Source: Candidatus Saccharimonadota bacterium (GTDB taxonomy: Bacteria > Patescibacteriota > Saccharimonadia > Saccharimonadales > Saccharimonadaceae). From it: DNA of 43,002 nucleotides. Below, piece by piece: positions 32,201-39,976 of the stretch. The position numbers and the translations under genes are program-made. Each line of letters starts with the position of its first letter. Within the stretch, counting starts at the first letter, position 1. The notes under the pieces were generated by a model. It was not told where the DNA came from and ran no database searches. It worked only from the letters and a program-made list of their open reading frames with translations. The stretch spans positions 1 to 43,002 of the forward strand of contig JAKSSX010000006.1 in NCBI GenBank assembly GCA_024402895.1. The letters are read 5' to 3'.

Positions 32201-32649
32201 AACAGATGCGCAACTCCATTGGTAATCTTGATACTAAGCAGCAGGAAGCTATGAATGGTATGTGGCAGAGTATGAGTGATGAGCGTAAGGGTGAGGTTCT
32301 CGCAGGTACATCGACGCAGCAATATGCTAAGATTGATCAAAGTCTCAAAGATAAAATCGGCGGAGATGTCGTTGATAACTCAACCGAGGCTCAGCGTGTC
32401 GCATTGGCTAGCGAAGAGAACGCAAATATTCGCGCTAATCAGACCGCAGAGCAGAAGGCTGTCAGTAGTTGGGATAGCACATCTGCAAGTGTTAAGACTG
32501 AGGCTATAAATAAGCATTGGGGTACGCTCACAAGAGAAGAGCAGTATGAATTCCGCAAGACTGTTCCTAAAAAACCTGGCGAAGACAATGTTGCTCATAT
32601 CGCACGCGTGAGAGCGGAGGCAGCAAAGAAGGGCGGCGGCTGGCACTAG
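29200..32649 (+). CDS. VirB6/TrbL-like polytopic membrane protein with large ectodomain
   Basis: The 1149-residue protein has three parts. Part one is a signal peptide (KYIALALLISVTAVFTQINR) and an extracellular domain (about 31-490) with around a dozen Cys in Asp-Cys or Cys-Ser contexts (YCSWRG, DCSHG, FCGTT, DCVGD, DCNEE, DCKKA), likely disulphide-bonded. Part two is a membrane domain (about 505-745) with seven or so helices, including QGMAILVPVFMAIIGVIIAI and VVVSPVGFLCYMLPNTKK; this pattern and the basic exit IPGVLKKSMGG resemble VirB6/TrbL channel proteins of type IV secretion systems. Part three is a cytoplasmic Gln/Ala/Arg-rich tail (about 750-1149). No VirB4 or VirD4 ATPase is in the window, so a complete secretion system is not shown. 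Assignment is by topology and motif resemblance. A terminator follows. Confidence 0.65.
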   Translation: MKSKKIKYIALALLISVTAVFTQINRVSAFDTSDMALTYNAENRAKAKAYYTGLVYCSWRGNDVDDFSIYWMLNGAFAGKESGNNDTGNNITDDYLEYLRGYKNDNVDCSHGTLIKDAFNIFAEITGGPTWDGLSLDEKKQLFCGTTSTGLTDHHGWFHAVFDSRGPNDWNRDCVGDINYVVEANSPNTTDYAFVHNSGDDAKNGIDHMRRFVDDHYFHGQLDLTAAYTDDERYYLHKGLLFGYCSDTNPVITLSNPGDDSGHTSFVDLELGEKELNLVTKYVNVENKHINADWFEVKDSGRDTKEKDADCNEEAHYAIDANNDAAVAGAKNSLVEYLKLDCKKAYTDFYAEQQTYRQSLTEADVNGGKASYVSWFESLPETPDDASCYVTQDTNPVFRCTVDDYINGFLATNPDPSAPGYSGYAVTTPSVETPGDSGSAGARDPDCYSNAGALGWVLCPIINQGGDFVITMYEKIIEPFLVLDSGLFDASNRVGGVATYSAWTQFQTYANIAFIIVFLVVLFSQITGFGIDNYGIKKILPKLIIAAILINMSYVICQVAVDAANVVGYGVKSIFDTVGKINSYDSIQLAETQGLSSGVANAGVATTILVALIIIITGAAILSQGMAILVPVFMAIIGVIIAIFTLFCLLAVRKALAVVLVVVSPVGFLCYMLPNTKKIFDKWLTAFKATLIAFPICSGMVYGGQAVARILVLGAGSSNLPFLIALSAAVMSVAPIFMIPGVLKKSMGGISRFINGFQGRANKFAQRRAGESRAMRYMKHQGEQRMMARQGEYNNRRAQRTIARMDNKMANGKKLSSAQQREYMNAHGMRAAHEGEQQRAYALSFQDKSPEQVADSFTKMAQSGKYDANLAQAAVQKLADSGQHELLNKTLDTMSPQMLANMSVQDKQKLGTQLAGLKKDNIAAGLYGKRLAASGTGSDSYDRNLSSYMTAGGDRGFNSDVARAGQNVIASQDDSTLKYIAGFNNDADGNPTGDNVHFSDEQMRNSIGNLDTKQQEAMNGMWQSMSDERKGEVLAGTSTQQYAKIDQSLKDKIGGDVVDNSTEAQRVALASEENANIRANQTAEQKAVSSWDSTSASVKTEAINKHWGTLTREEQYEFRKTVPKKPGEDNVAHIARVRAEAAKKGGGWH

Positions 32650-32670
32650 AGCTAACCGCTCAAGGTATAA

Positions 32671-32702
32671 AAAATATCCTGCTAATCGGCAGGATATTTT
32701 TG
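32671..32702. terminator. Bidirectional terminator between VirB6-like operon and folD
   Basis: A perfect 12-bp stem (AAAATATCCTGC/GCAGGATATTTT) with a 6-nt loop, A/T-flanked on both sides. It lies 11 bp from the convergent folD stop. Confidence 0.88.
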
Positions 32703-32713
32703 TTTGATTGAAA

Positions 32714-33490
32714 CTATTTAGTTGAGCGAATGACGTTTTCGAAGAGCATCGCTACGGTCAATGGACCAACGCCGCCAATCTTTGGCGTAATCGTTAAGTC
32801 GTCACGTTCTTCGCGTACTTCGTCGGAGACATCGCCACGAATGATACCTTTTTCGCTAGCCGTACCAGCATCAACGACTACGGCACCCTGCTTAAGCATT
32901 TCTGAAGTGATAAGGCCAGGTTTTCCAGTCGCAGTAACCACGACATCGAACTCAGCTAAGCGCATCAAATCGTCGCCACGATGGAACATCTCGACGTCAT
33001 AATTACTTTCGCGCCACATCTTGAGAAGCGGAGCGCCGACTAATTTACCACGTCCAACTACCGCAAGCTTTAGGGAAGGCAATTCGATGCCATAGCCAGT
33101 CAAAAGCCAATGAATTGCCATAGCGGTTGCCGTATCGCGTTCGCCACGTAGACCATCAACGTCTTTTTCGTTTGGAATAAGCTCCAAAATCGACTCATCG
33201 CACGAAGCGAGAGGAAGCTGTACGATGATACCAGAAACGGTCTTATCTTCGGCTGCTTCACGAACCATATCTGCCGCATTTTCAGGCGTCAAAAGGCGCT
33301 TCTCGACATCGATATGGATATCTGCGCCATACTGTTCCTTAAGTGACATATATTTCGCAATAACAGGACTGTCATTGTCGTAAAAAATCACTAATTTAGG
33401 GAACTTTTTAACTGCACGCAACTGGCGTACCTGTTTTGCCTGGCGTTCTTTGATAAAGCCAGCTAATTCACGTCCATTTAATTCTCTCAT
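32714..33490 (-). CDS. folD: Divergent FolD: methylenetetrahydrofolate dehydrogenase/cyclohydrolase
   Basis: FolD interconverts methylene-, methenyl- and formyl-tetrahydrofolate for one-carbon metabolism. Family landmarks in the 258 residues are KYMSLKEQYGADI (the Tyr and catalytic Lys), GIIVQLPLA, NEKDVDGLRG (active-site Asp) and the Rossmann motif VVGRGKLVGAPL. VVTATGKPGLI, VVVDAGTASEKGIIRGDV and TPKIGGVGPLT follow. It is shorter than the usual 280-300 residues and departs at several positions: GRG where most have GRS, and PKIGGVGP for PVPGGVGP. The central PCTP-type segment is weak, replaced by TATAMAIHWLL. The start overlaps the murB stop as ATGA, so it is translated from the leaderless murB mRNA. 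Confident in family, less so in both activities. Confidence 0.88.
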   Translation of the reverse strand: MRELNGRELAGFIKERQAKQVRQLRAVKKFPKLVIFYDNDSPVIAKYMSLKEQYGADIHIDVEKRLLTPENAADMVREAAEDKTVSGIIVQLPLASCDESILELIPNEKDVDGLRGERDTATAMAIHWLLTGYGIELPSLKLAVVGRGKLVGAPLLKMWRESNYDVEMFHRGDDLMRLAEFDVVVTATGKPGLITSEMLKQGAVVVDAGTASEKGIIRGDVSDEVREERDDLTITPKIGGVGPLTVAMLFENVIRSTK

Positions 33491-34503
33491 TGGCCTAACT
33501 CCATTGGTTCTTGCTCTAGCGTGTAGCCGAATTTTTCTTTTACGCGATCAATAATTTCTTGACGCGCAGCTGCGAGATCGGCGTAGTCGCGAGCACTTTC
33601 ATTAATTAATACTAGGGAAGCCTTATCTGAAACGCGCATGCCGTGGAAGATTTTACCTTTTAGGCCTGCGTTTTCAATGAGCCATCCGGAAGGAATCTTT
33701 CCGCCATCCCAAACTGGAATACCGGCTGCTTCTGCGGCGCGAATTTCTGCTTCGCTGTTAAGATAAACATTTTTAAAGAAGCTACCACTGCTTGCAATCA
33801 TATCTGGATCTGGAAGCTTTGCTTCGCGTACGGCGCGAACTGCGAGACGAATGGTCTCTGGAGAATAATCCTCAATGCCGTTATCATCGAGATATTTCTG
33901 CAAGCTGTTATAAAACGGAGGCTTGAGCTCCTTGTGCTCTAGACAGACAACAACTTTCGTAATGAAATAACGTCCAACTGTGCTGCCACTATTGAAGATG
34001 CTATGGCGGTAACTTAGATCGAGATCGATTTTCGGAATCTCAACGAACTCTTCAAGCAGTGTATCGTAAGCGCGAACGTAAACGAGTGTCTGAGCGATAT
34101 CTTGTCCGTAGGCGCCAACATTCTGAACTGGAGCCGCGCCGACCGTGCCAGGAACCGCACTAAGCGCCTCAATACCGGAGAAGCCTAGGCTAGTAGAGTA
34201 GCAGACGAAATCATCAAGCAATTCGCCGCTATAAGAGTAGAGCTCGATACGATTATTATATTCATCACTTTCGACGCCCATTCCGCGAATTTTATTAACA
34301 AGAATTACACCTTCAAAGCCACCATCACGGCCAATAATATTACTACCAAGACCGAGAACATATACCGGGAGACCTTGTTCGCCGGCAAAAGCGTACGCTT
34401 CCGGAATGTCTTCTTCGGACTCGATATCAATGACGTAGCGAGCATTACCGCCAAGTCTCATAGTAGTTAGGGTAGAAATTGCAATGTTTTCGCGAATCTT
34501 CAT
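33487..34503 (-). CDS. murB: UDP-N-acetylenolpyruvoylglucosamine reductase MurB (type I)
   Basis: MurB is the flavoenzyme that makes UDP-N-acetylmuramate, the second committed step of peptidoglycan synthesis. It begins with TLTTMRLGGNARY, contains the FAD-binding YVLGLGSNII and GFEGVIL, then SAVPGTVGAAPVQNVGAYGQ, and the catalytic Ser in SSGSFFKNVYL. The 338-residue length and the insertion with SYRHSIFN (Tyr of the type I loop) identify the E. coli-like type I form. Its leaderless-type promoter is a palindrome shared with the divergent membrane-protein gene, only 22 bp from start codon to start codon. Confidence 0.96.
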   Translation of the reverse strand: MKIRENIAISTLTTMRLGGNARYVIDIESEEDIPEAYAFAGEQGLPVYVLGLGSNIIGRDGGFEGVILVNKIRGMGVESDEYNNRIELYSYSGELLDDFVCYSTSLGFSGIEALSAVPGTVGAAPVQNVGAYGQDIAQTLVYVRAYDTLLEEFVEIPKIDLDLSYRHSIFNSGSTVGRYFITKVVVCLEHKELKPPFYNSLQKYLDDNGIEDYSPETIRLAVRAVREAKLPDPDMIASSGSFFKNVYLNSEAEIRAAEAAGIPVWDGGKIPSGWLIENAGLKGKIFHGMRVSDKASLVLINESARDYADLAAARQEIIDRVKEKFGYTLEQEPMELGQ

Positions 34504-34509
34504 TAGTAT

Positions 34510-34519
34510 ATTATATAAT
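34510..34519. promoter_or_regulatory. Palindromic divergent -10: murB and the membrane protein
   Basis: ATTATATAAT contains TATAAT on both strands, overlapping by two bases. Each hexamer ends exactly 6 nt from its own ATG (34503 minus, 34526 plus). The 22-bp intergenic gap thus serves two leaderless genes. Confidence 0.75.
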
Positions 34520-34525
34520 ATTATT

Positions 34526-35113
34526 ATGGATAAGCTGAAACGTGGCTTAATTTACGCAATCAGGGCGTGCTTTGTAATATTCGCCGGTCTTTTCTTGGTT
34601 TGGATTTTGCTAGATCCGAACTATAACAAATGGGGCGGCGTGCTTTCTGGTATCGTTTTACCTTTCTTGCCCGTAATTGTTGAGCGCGTATTCAAGACGA
34701 AAATTGCCTTTCGTATTCAGCTTCTATACTACATGTTCTTATTCGTCGCACTCGATATGGGAATCTGTATGGACATGTATAAAACTGTTCCATATTTCGA
34801 TAAGGTTGTTCACTTTGGCTCCGGTATTCTGTCTACGATTATCGGCTACTATGCAATTATCTTCTTTAAGGCGAAGAAAACCCCAATCGCTTTTCGCATC
34901 ATCTTTATTATAGGCGTAAGTATGCTCGTGGCGGTTGCCTGGGAATTCTTTGAGTTCGCTTGCGATAAATTCCTTGGCCAGAACATGCAACAGCTTGTTT
35001 CTGTCGGTGTCGACGATACTATGTTTGATCTCCTTGCAGCTACTATCGGTTCCGGTATTGGCGCATATTTGTTTACGAAACCAAAATTCGTTGAAGCTCT
35101 CGAAAAAAACTAA
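34526..35113 (+). CDS. Polytopic membrane protein, YjdF/DUF2238-like
   Basis: The 195-residue protein has about six TM helices: YAIRACFVIFAGLFLVWILL, then VLSGIVLPFLPVIVERVF, and later IIFIIGVSMLVAVAWEFFEF. The motifs FDKVVHFGSG, AWEFFEFACDKFLG and VDDTMFDLLAATIGSGIGAY resemble the conserved His/Asp/Glu positions of the DUF2238 (YjdF) family, whose function is not established. The start follows the shared palindromic promoter by 6 nt, so the longer in-frame extension upstream is rejected. It stands alone. The region after it is the dnaK control region. Confidence 0.72.
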   Translation: MDKLKRGLIYAIRACFVIFAGLFLVWILLDPNYNKWGGVLSGIVLPFLPVIVERVFKTKIAFRIQLLYYMFLFVALDMGICMDMYKTVPYFDKVVHFGSGILSTIIGYYAIIFFKAKKTPIAFRIIFIIGVSMLVAVAWEFFEFACDKFLGQNMQQLVSVGVDDTMFDLLAATIGSGIGAYLFTKPKFVEALEKN

Positions 35114-35138
35114 CAAAAATAGCCTCCTGACCCCTGTA

Positions 35139-35165
35139 TTAGCACTCTTGACAGTAGAGTGCTAA
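35139..35165. promoter_or_regulatory. CIRCE operator 1 (perfect)
   Basis: TTAGCACTC-N9-GAGTGCTAA, an exact match to the canonical HrcA-binding inverted repeat. Its spacer holds the -35 TTGACA of the dnaK promoter, so bound repressor would occlude RNA polymerase. Confidence 0.95.
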
Positions 35166-35176
35166 TGGACTACAAT
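35148..35176 (+). promoter_or_regulatory. dnaK promoter
   Basis: TTGACA (35148-35153), a 17-bp spacer, TACAAT (35171-35176). The start is predicted near 35183, inside the region between the two CIRCE elements, giving a leader of about 72 nt. Confidence 0.85.
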
Positions 35177-35187
35177 AGCCATAAGAA

Positions 35188-35214
35188 TTGGCACTAAACC
35201 ACCGTAAGTGCTAA
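35188..35214. promoter_or_regulatory. CIRCE-like operator 2 (degenerate)
   Basis: TTGGCACTA-N9-AAGTGCTAA keeps the 9-9-9 geometry of CIRCE with two mismatches on the left and one on the right. It lies in the transcribed leader, 49 bp centre to centre from the perfect copy. Confidence 0.6.
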
Positions 35215-35254
35215 ACGATTAACGTTTTTTCTACGAAAAGGAGGAAAAAATAAA

Positions 35255-37144
35255 ATGAGTAAAATTATTGGTATCGACCTCGGTACGACCAACTCGGCAT
35301 TCGCTTACATGGTCGCAGGTAAGCCAGAGGTTATTACTAACAGCGAAGGTGACCGCACTACGCCATCCGTCGTTGCCATTACTAAGAAGGGCGATCGCCT
35401 AGTTGGTAAGGTTGCACAGCGTCAGCGTGTTACTAACCCAGAAAACACTATCTATGGCATCAAGCGTCTCATCGGCCGCAAATTTAGCGACAAAGAAGTA
35501 GAGAACGATAAAAAGAATGCTCCATACAAGATCGTAAAGAAGGGTGACGGCGTCGCAGTAGAATTTGGCGGCAAAGAATACACTCCAGAAGAAGTTTCTG
35601 CAATGATTCTCAGCAAGATTAAAGCTGACGCAGAGGCATTCCTTGGCGAGAAAGTTACTGAAGCTATCATTACTGTTCCTGCATACTTCGACGATTCTCA
35701 GCGCCAAGCAACCAAAGATGCTGGTAAAATTGCTGGCCTCGAAGTTCGCCGTATCATCAACGAGCCTACCGCAGCAGCACTTGCTTACGGTCTAGAAAAG
35801 AATGAAGACCAGAAGATTATTGTCTTCGACCTTGGTGGTGGTACATTCGATGTTTCCGTCCTCGAGCTTGGTGATGGTGTCTTTGAAGTTAAGTCTACTA
35901 ACGGCGATACTCACCTTGGTGGTGAAGACTTCGATAACAAGATTGTTGATTACATTCTCGACAGCTTCAAGAGCGAAAATGGTATCGATCTCCGCAGTGA
36001 TGCAGCAGCTATGCAGCGCATTAAGGACGAAGCAGAGAAGGCAAAGAAAGAGCTTAGCTCCGCAACTGAAATCGAGATCAACCTTCCTTACATTACTGCA
36101 GACGCAGATGGTCCTAAGCACCTAGAGCTCACGCTTACTCGCGCAAAGCTCGAAGAGCTCGTAAAGCCATTGCTCGAGCAGCTTGATGGCCCAGTTGAGC
36201 GCGCATTGAAAGATGCTGGCCTCGCTCCATCCGATATTGCAGAGGTAGTTATGGTTGGTGGTATGACTCGTATGCCAGCAGTCGTAGAACGCGTTAAGAA
36301 ACTCTTCGGTAAGGATCCAATGCAGGGTGTTAACCCAGATGAGGTCGTTGCAGTTGGTGCAGCTATCCAGGGCGGCGTTCTCGCTGGTGACGTTAAGGAT
36401 GTTCTCCTTCTCGATGTTACTCCATTGACTCTCGGTATTGAGACCATGGGCGGCGTACGCACTCCACTTATCGATCGCAACACTACTATTCCTACCAGCA
36501 AGTCTCAGGTCTTCTCAACCGCAGCTGATAACCAGCCACAGGTAGAAATTCATGTTCTTCAGGGCGAACGCGAAATGGCTTCCGACAACAAATCTCTCGG
36601 TCGCTTCATTCTCGACGGTATCGCACCAGCTCCACGCGGCATCCCACAGATCGAAGTTACCTTCAACCTTGATGCTAACGGTATTCTAAACGTTACTGCG
36701 AAGGATAAAGGTACCGGCAAAGAGCAGAGTATTACTATTCAGAACTCTGGCAACATGAGCAAAGAAGATATCGAAAAAGCACAGCGCGATGCAGAAGCTC
36801 ACGCAGAAGAGGATAAGAAGAAGAAAGAAGCTATCGAAGCTAAGAATATTCTCGAAAACTCTATCTATCAGGCAGAAAAGATGCCGGATGAATACAAAGA
36901 TAAGATTTCTGACGAAGATAAGGAGACTATCAAGAAGGCAGTTTCCGAAGCTAAGGAAAAGCTCGAAAAGAACGCAGATGATAAAGATGCGCTCGAAGCA
37001 GCAACCAAGGCTCTCAACGATGCAATCATGCCAATCGGCGCAAAGATGTATCAGGCAGCTTCTGAAGACAAGAAAGACGACGCAAAGTCCGACGATAAGA
37101 AGGATGATGACGGCGCAGTCGAAGGCGAAGTAGTCGACAAATAA
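35255..37144 (+). CDS. dnaK: Chaperone DnaK (Hsp70)
   Basis: DnaK is the ATP-dependent Hsp70 chaperone. The 629-residue sequence is full length: [16 protein letters not shown] opens the ATPase domain, with AVITVPAYF-type segment ([20 protein letters not shown]), [16 protein letters not shown] and [13 protein letters not shown]. The linker [15 protein letters not shown] leads into the substrate domain, and the C-terminus ends in the disordered acidic lid tail with [12 protein letters not shown] strong AAGGAGG ribosome site precedes ATG 35255. Expression is predicted to be repressed by HrcA through two CIRCE elements. grpE and dnaJ are not adjacent, so the usual hrcA-grpE-dnaK-dnaJ order is broken up here. 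Confidence 0.99.
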   Translation: MSKIIGIDLGTTNSAFAYMVAGKPEVITNSEGDRTTPSVVAITKKGDRLVGKVAQRQRVTNPENTIYGIKRLIGRKFSDKEVENDKKNAPYKIVKKGDGVAVEFGGKEYTPEEVSAMILSKIKADAEAFLGEKVTEAIITVPAYFDDSQRQATKDAGKIAGLEVRRIINEPTAAALAYGLEKNEDQKIIVFDLGGGTFDVSVLELGDGVFEVKSTNGDTHLGGEDFDNKIVDYILDSFKSENGIDLRSDAAAMQRIKDEAEKAKKELSSATEIEINLPYITADADGPKHLELTLTRAKLEELVKPLLEQLDGPVERALKDAGLAPSDIAEVVMVGGMTRMPAVVERVKKLFGKDPMQGVNPDEVVAVGAAIQGGVLAGDVKDVLLLDVTPLTLGIETMGGVRTPLIDRNTTIPTSKSQVFSTAADNQPQVEIHVLQGEREMASDNKSLGRFILDGIAPAPRGIPQIEVTFNLDANGILNVTAKDKGTGKEQSITIQNSGNMSKEDIEKAQRDAEAHAEEDKKKKEAIEAKNILENSIYQAEKMPDEYKDKISDEDKETIKKAVSEAKEKLEKNADDKDALEAATKALNDAIMPIGAKMYQAASEDKKDDAKSDDKKDDDGAVEGEVVDK

Positions 37145-37155
37145 TCATCATAACT

Positions 37156-37185
37156 AAAAAGACCACCCTGCGAGGTGGTCTTTTT
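37156..37185. terminator. Bidirectional terminator between dnaK and the Clp-like gene
   Basis: A perfect 12-bp stem (AAAAAGACCACC/GGTGGTCTTTTT) with a 6-nt loop works on both strands. It lies 11 bp from the stop codon of the convergent AAA+ gene. Confidence 0.9.
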
Positions 37186-37196
37186 GATGGCTTACT

Positions 37197-39590
37197 TTAT
37201 AAAGCTGCTTTAATCATATCTTCGTCAATAGCAATCGTGTCACCAGAATCGGTAGCGCCGGACAAGACTGCGCGAGCGACGATATTCTCGACCGTCTTTG
37301 AGACGATGCGGCGCATTGGGCGCGCACCAAGCTTAGGGTCGTAGCCACGTTCAACGAGCAAAGCCTTAGCTTCAGACGTGAGTGATACGGAAATCTTGCG
37401 AGGCTCAAGCGTCTTATTAACGCCAGAGATAATCAAGTCGACGATAATGAGCAATGCTTCCTTTGTGAGCGGCTGGAAGACGCAAATCTCATCAAAGCGG
37501 TTCAAGAACTCAGGCTTAAACTCGCCGCCAGAAATCAAATCATTCGTCAAACGTTCCTTAATCAAGGACATATCGAGACCCTGATCAATGTAATCGCGAA
37601 TATTATTTGCACCAGCGTTAGATGTTGCGACGACAATCGTATCGCGGAAGCTAACCTCACGGTTCTTTACGTCGCGCAAAATACCTTCATCGAGCAACTG
37701 AAGCAAAGTAGTCAAAACGAGTGGATGCGCTTTTTCAATCTCATCGAGCAAGACGACAGAGAATGGATGCTTCATAACCTGAGCAGTTAAGCTCAATTCG
37801 TCTGTTGCGCCATCAGCAATCAAACGCTGAACGTCGTCTGCGGAAACATATTCGTTCAAATCGATACGAACAATTTCACCTTCACCCTTGAAGTAGACTT
37901 CAGAGATTGCTTTTGCGAGCTCGGTTTTACCTACACCGGTAGGGCCAAGGAAGAGGAAGGTGCCAATTGGGCGGTTCTCATTGCGAACACCGGCAGCAGA
38001 GCGACGAAGCGCGTCACTAACAGCGGTAACGGCCATATCCTGACCAACCAAGCGTTCGTGAATGAGCGATTCCATATTGAGCAACTTCTCGCGCTCGCTT
38101 TCATCCTGCGAAGACTGCATTTTAACGCCATAAGTCTTTTCGATTGCTTCCTGAACTGAAGTATCGGTAACGAAACCATTCTCTGCATATTTTCCGGCAG
38201 CCTCGAGCAAGTTAAGCGCGCGACCTGGCATTACGAGGTCGTGAACATAACGTTCAGAAAGATGATAAGCTTCGCGCAACGACCAATAGGTATAAGTAAC
38301 GCCTTCCTGGTATTCGAGAATAGGTACATGGTCCTGCATGACCTTGAAGGTTTCTTCCTCGGTTGCAGGTTCAATCATAATTTTATTAAGTGCATTTGCG
38401 AGTGCTGCCTTCTTTGCAGAAATTTCCAAGTAGCGCTGCTGGTCCATGGTAAGAATGACGCGTAAGCGACCGCCTTCGAGCACAGGCAAAAGAATATTAG
38501 AAATATCTACCGAACCAACGCCTTCTTCAAAGAACATCTGAGCGTTATCGAGCCAGAGGATTACGTTCTTTGCGTAGAAAGTCTCATTCAAAATACGAGT
38601 CATTAAACGCTCAAGCTGACCGCGTTCGCCGGCACCACTAATCAAAGCAGACGCATCGAGTTTGAAGACCTGACGGAATTTAATGCGTGACGAAATCTTG
38701 TTGTCGGCATTAAGAATCTCGGAAGCAAACTCATTAACGAGCGTACTGCGGCCAGAACCTTCTGGGCCAATAATTGCAACGTTTTGTCGACCGCCTTTTG
38801 AAAAGACATCAATCATTTGGGAGAGATTTTCACGATGTAAGTCGACGGATACATTGCCGCCACCACGAGTGCTTTCATGGGCCTTAGAAATGTTAACGGC
38901 ATAACTATCGAGCAAAGGCGTATAACCGAACATTAAATCGCGTGCAAAACCGCCAGTATGGCGCTTCAAATTGAGACCTTTAACGAGGTCGTTTAGATAA
39001 TTAAACCAGTTAAGACCGTCATAAAGATCGGAAATTTCGAGCTTCATGGATTTCAAAATCTGCTCATAATTCGGTACACATTCAATAATTGCGACAGCCA
39101 AAACGCCGCCAGAGATAACTTCGGATTTTGTCTTTTCGCGAATCTCGAGCGCCTTATCATAGACCGCATCCATTTCATTAGGAATAAGAGCTGAAACTGC
39201 CTCCATCATACGTGGCGTAATTGAGTAACGCATTGCGAGGAAACCGCCGCTGCGAGTTCTGTAGTACCATTTTGCGATATCTTGCGGAGTAGTGCTCTTA
39301 GTGATGCGAGCTAAACACTCGTTACTGAGAAGATCATTTACAGTGTTACCTGAACCGATTGGGATATGCTTAAGTTCATATTTACCCCAAATTAAAATCT
39401 CTGCAGGAAGGGAAGCGAAACCAATCAAAATCCAGCCCAACGAATTACGGTAAGCGAGAATAACTGCGGCGCCAAAACCGACTAAGGCTAGCATTGAAAT
39501 CCACAAAACTGCTTTTACTGGAGTCGAATTAATGACTTTATCTGCGCGCGCCTCAACTGCACGACGACTAAAACTACTAAACTTTGCCAT
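37197..39590 (-). CDS. Membrane-anchored ClpA/ClpC-like AAA+ ATPase with degenerate first ATPase domain
   Basis: The 797-residue protein starts with two TM helices (AVLWISMLALVGFGAAVILA and LGWILIGFASLPAEILIW, about residues 27-66), unlike soluble ClpA/C. A divergent Clp-N-like helical region follows (about 80-200). The first AAA+ domain has a Walker A of GPEGSGRST (near residue 275) with Arg in place of the essential Lys, and its Walker B reads ILWLDNAQ instead of DE. The second AAA+ domain is intact: GPTGVGKTELAK (near 550), VVLLDEIEKAH, ATSNAGANN, EFLNRFDEI and GARPMRR. The IGF/LGF loop that docks ClpP is not visible between sensor 1 and the arginine region, so ClpP partnership is doubtful. 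A TAATG overlap couples it to the small membrane protein upstream. Confidence 0.88.
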   Translation of the reverse strand: MAKFSSFSRRAVEARADKVINSTPVKAVLWISMLALVGFGAAVILAYRNSLGWILIGFASLPAEILIWGKYELKHIPIGSGNTVNDLLSNECLARITKSTTPQDIAKWYYRTRSGGFLAMRYSITPRMMEAVSALIPNEMDAVYDKALEIREKTKSEVISGGVLAVAIIECVPNYEQILKSMKLEISDLYDGLNWFNYLNDLVKGLNLKRHTGGFARDLMFGYTPLLDSYAVNISKAHESTRGGGNVSVDLHRENLSQMIDVFSKGGRQNVAIIGPEGSGRSTLVNEFASEILNADNKISSRIKFRQVFKLDASALISGAGERGQLERLMTRILNETFYAKNVILWLDNAQMFFEEGVGSVDISNILLPVLEGGRLRVILTMDQQRYLEISAKKAALANALNKIMIEPATEEETFKVMQDHVPILEYQEGVTYTYWSLREAYHLSERYVHDLVMPGRALNLLEAAGKYAENGFVTDTSVQEAIEKTYGVKMQSSQDESEREKLLNMESLIHERLVGQDMAVTAVSDALRRSAAGVRNENRPIGTFLFLGPTGVGKTELAKAISEVYFKGEGEIVRIDLNEYVSADDVQRLIADGATDELSLTAQVMKHPFSVVLLDEIEKAHPLVLTTLLQLLDEGILRDVKNREVSFRDTIVVATSNAGANNIRDYIDQGLDMSLIKERLTNDLISGGEFKPEFLNRFDEICVFQPLTKEALLIIVDLIISGVNKTLEPRKISVSLTSEAKALLVERGYDPKLGARPMRRIVSKTVENIVARAVLSGATDSGDTIAIDEDMIKAAL

Positions 39591-39970
39591 TAGAATACTA
39601 CCCCCATCGAACTAACGATAATACCGATAACTGGCAAAGCCGGAACACATGGCCACAAAACCGCTAAGAGCAAGCCGAAGACTAACTGGAGACTAAGCGT
39701 AATAATGCCTGCAACAATAATGAAGGTACGTACAATAAAGCCGATTACGCGCGAGAGTGTTCTGTCAAAGAAAGCAATTAAAGCGCCCTCGAGGCCACCT
39801 TTTTCGCCAGTTTCGTCAGCAGAAATCTGCCTAAATGGCTGGAATAAAGTTTTTAATAACAAACCGATAGAGAAAAAATCGGCCATATTTCGCATTTTGG
39901 CGCGAAAACCATCAAAATATATCATCCACCCCCTGAAATACCACCACTGTAAAAAGCTAACGGCTAACAT
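39590..39970 (-). CDS. Small membrane protein coupled to the Clp-like ATPase
   Basis: A 126-residue protein with an N-terminal aromatic-rich stretch (FLQWWYFRGWMIYFDGFRAK), an amphipathic middle (PFRQISADETGEKGG) and two long hydrophobic segments near the C-terminus (about 73-92 and 95-123). I know no named family. Its stop shares an A with the start of the membrane-anchored AAA+ gene (TAATG), so the two are translated together and probably form one complex at the membrane. The start follows TGATATACT by 6 nt. Confidence 0.72.
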   Translation of the reverse strand: MLAVSFLQWWYFRGWMIYFDGFRAKMRNMADFFSIGLLLKTLFQPFRQISADETGEKGGLEGALIAFFDRTLSRVIGFIVRTFIIVAGIITLSLQLVFGLLLAVLWPCVPALPVIGIIVSSMGVVF

Positions 39971-39976
39971 GCTTAT

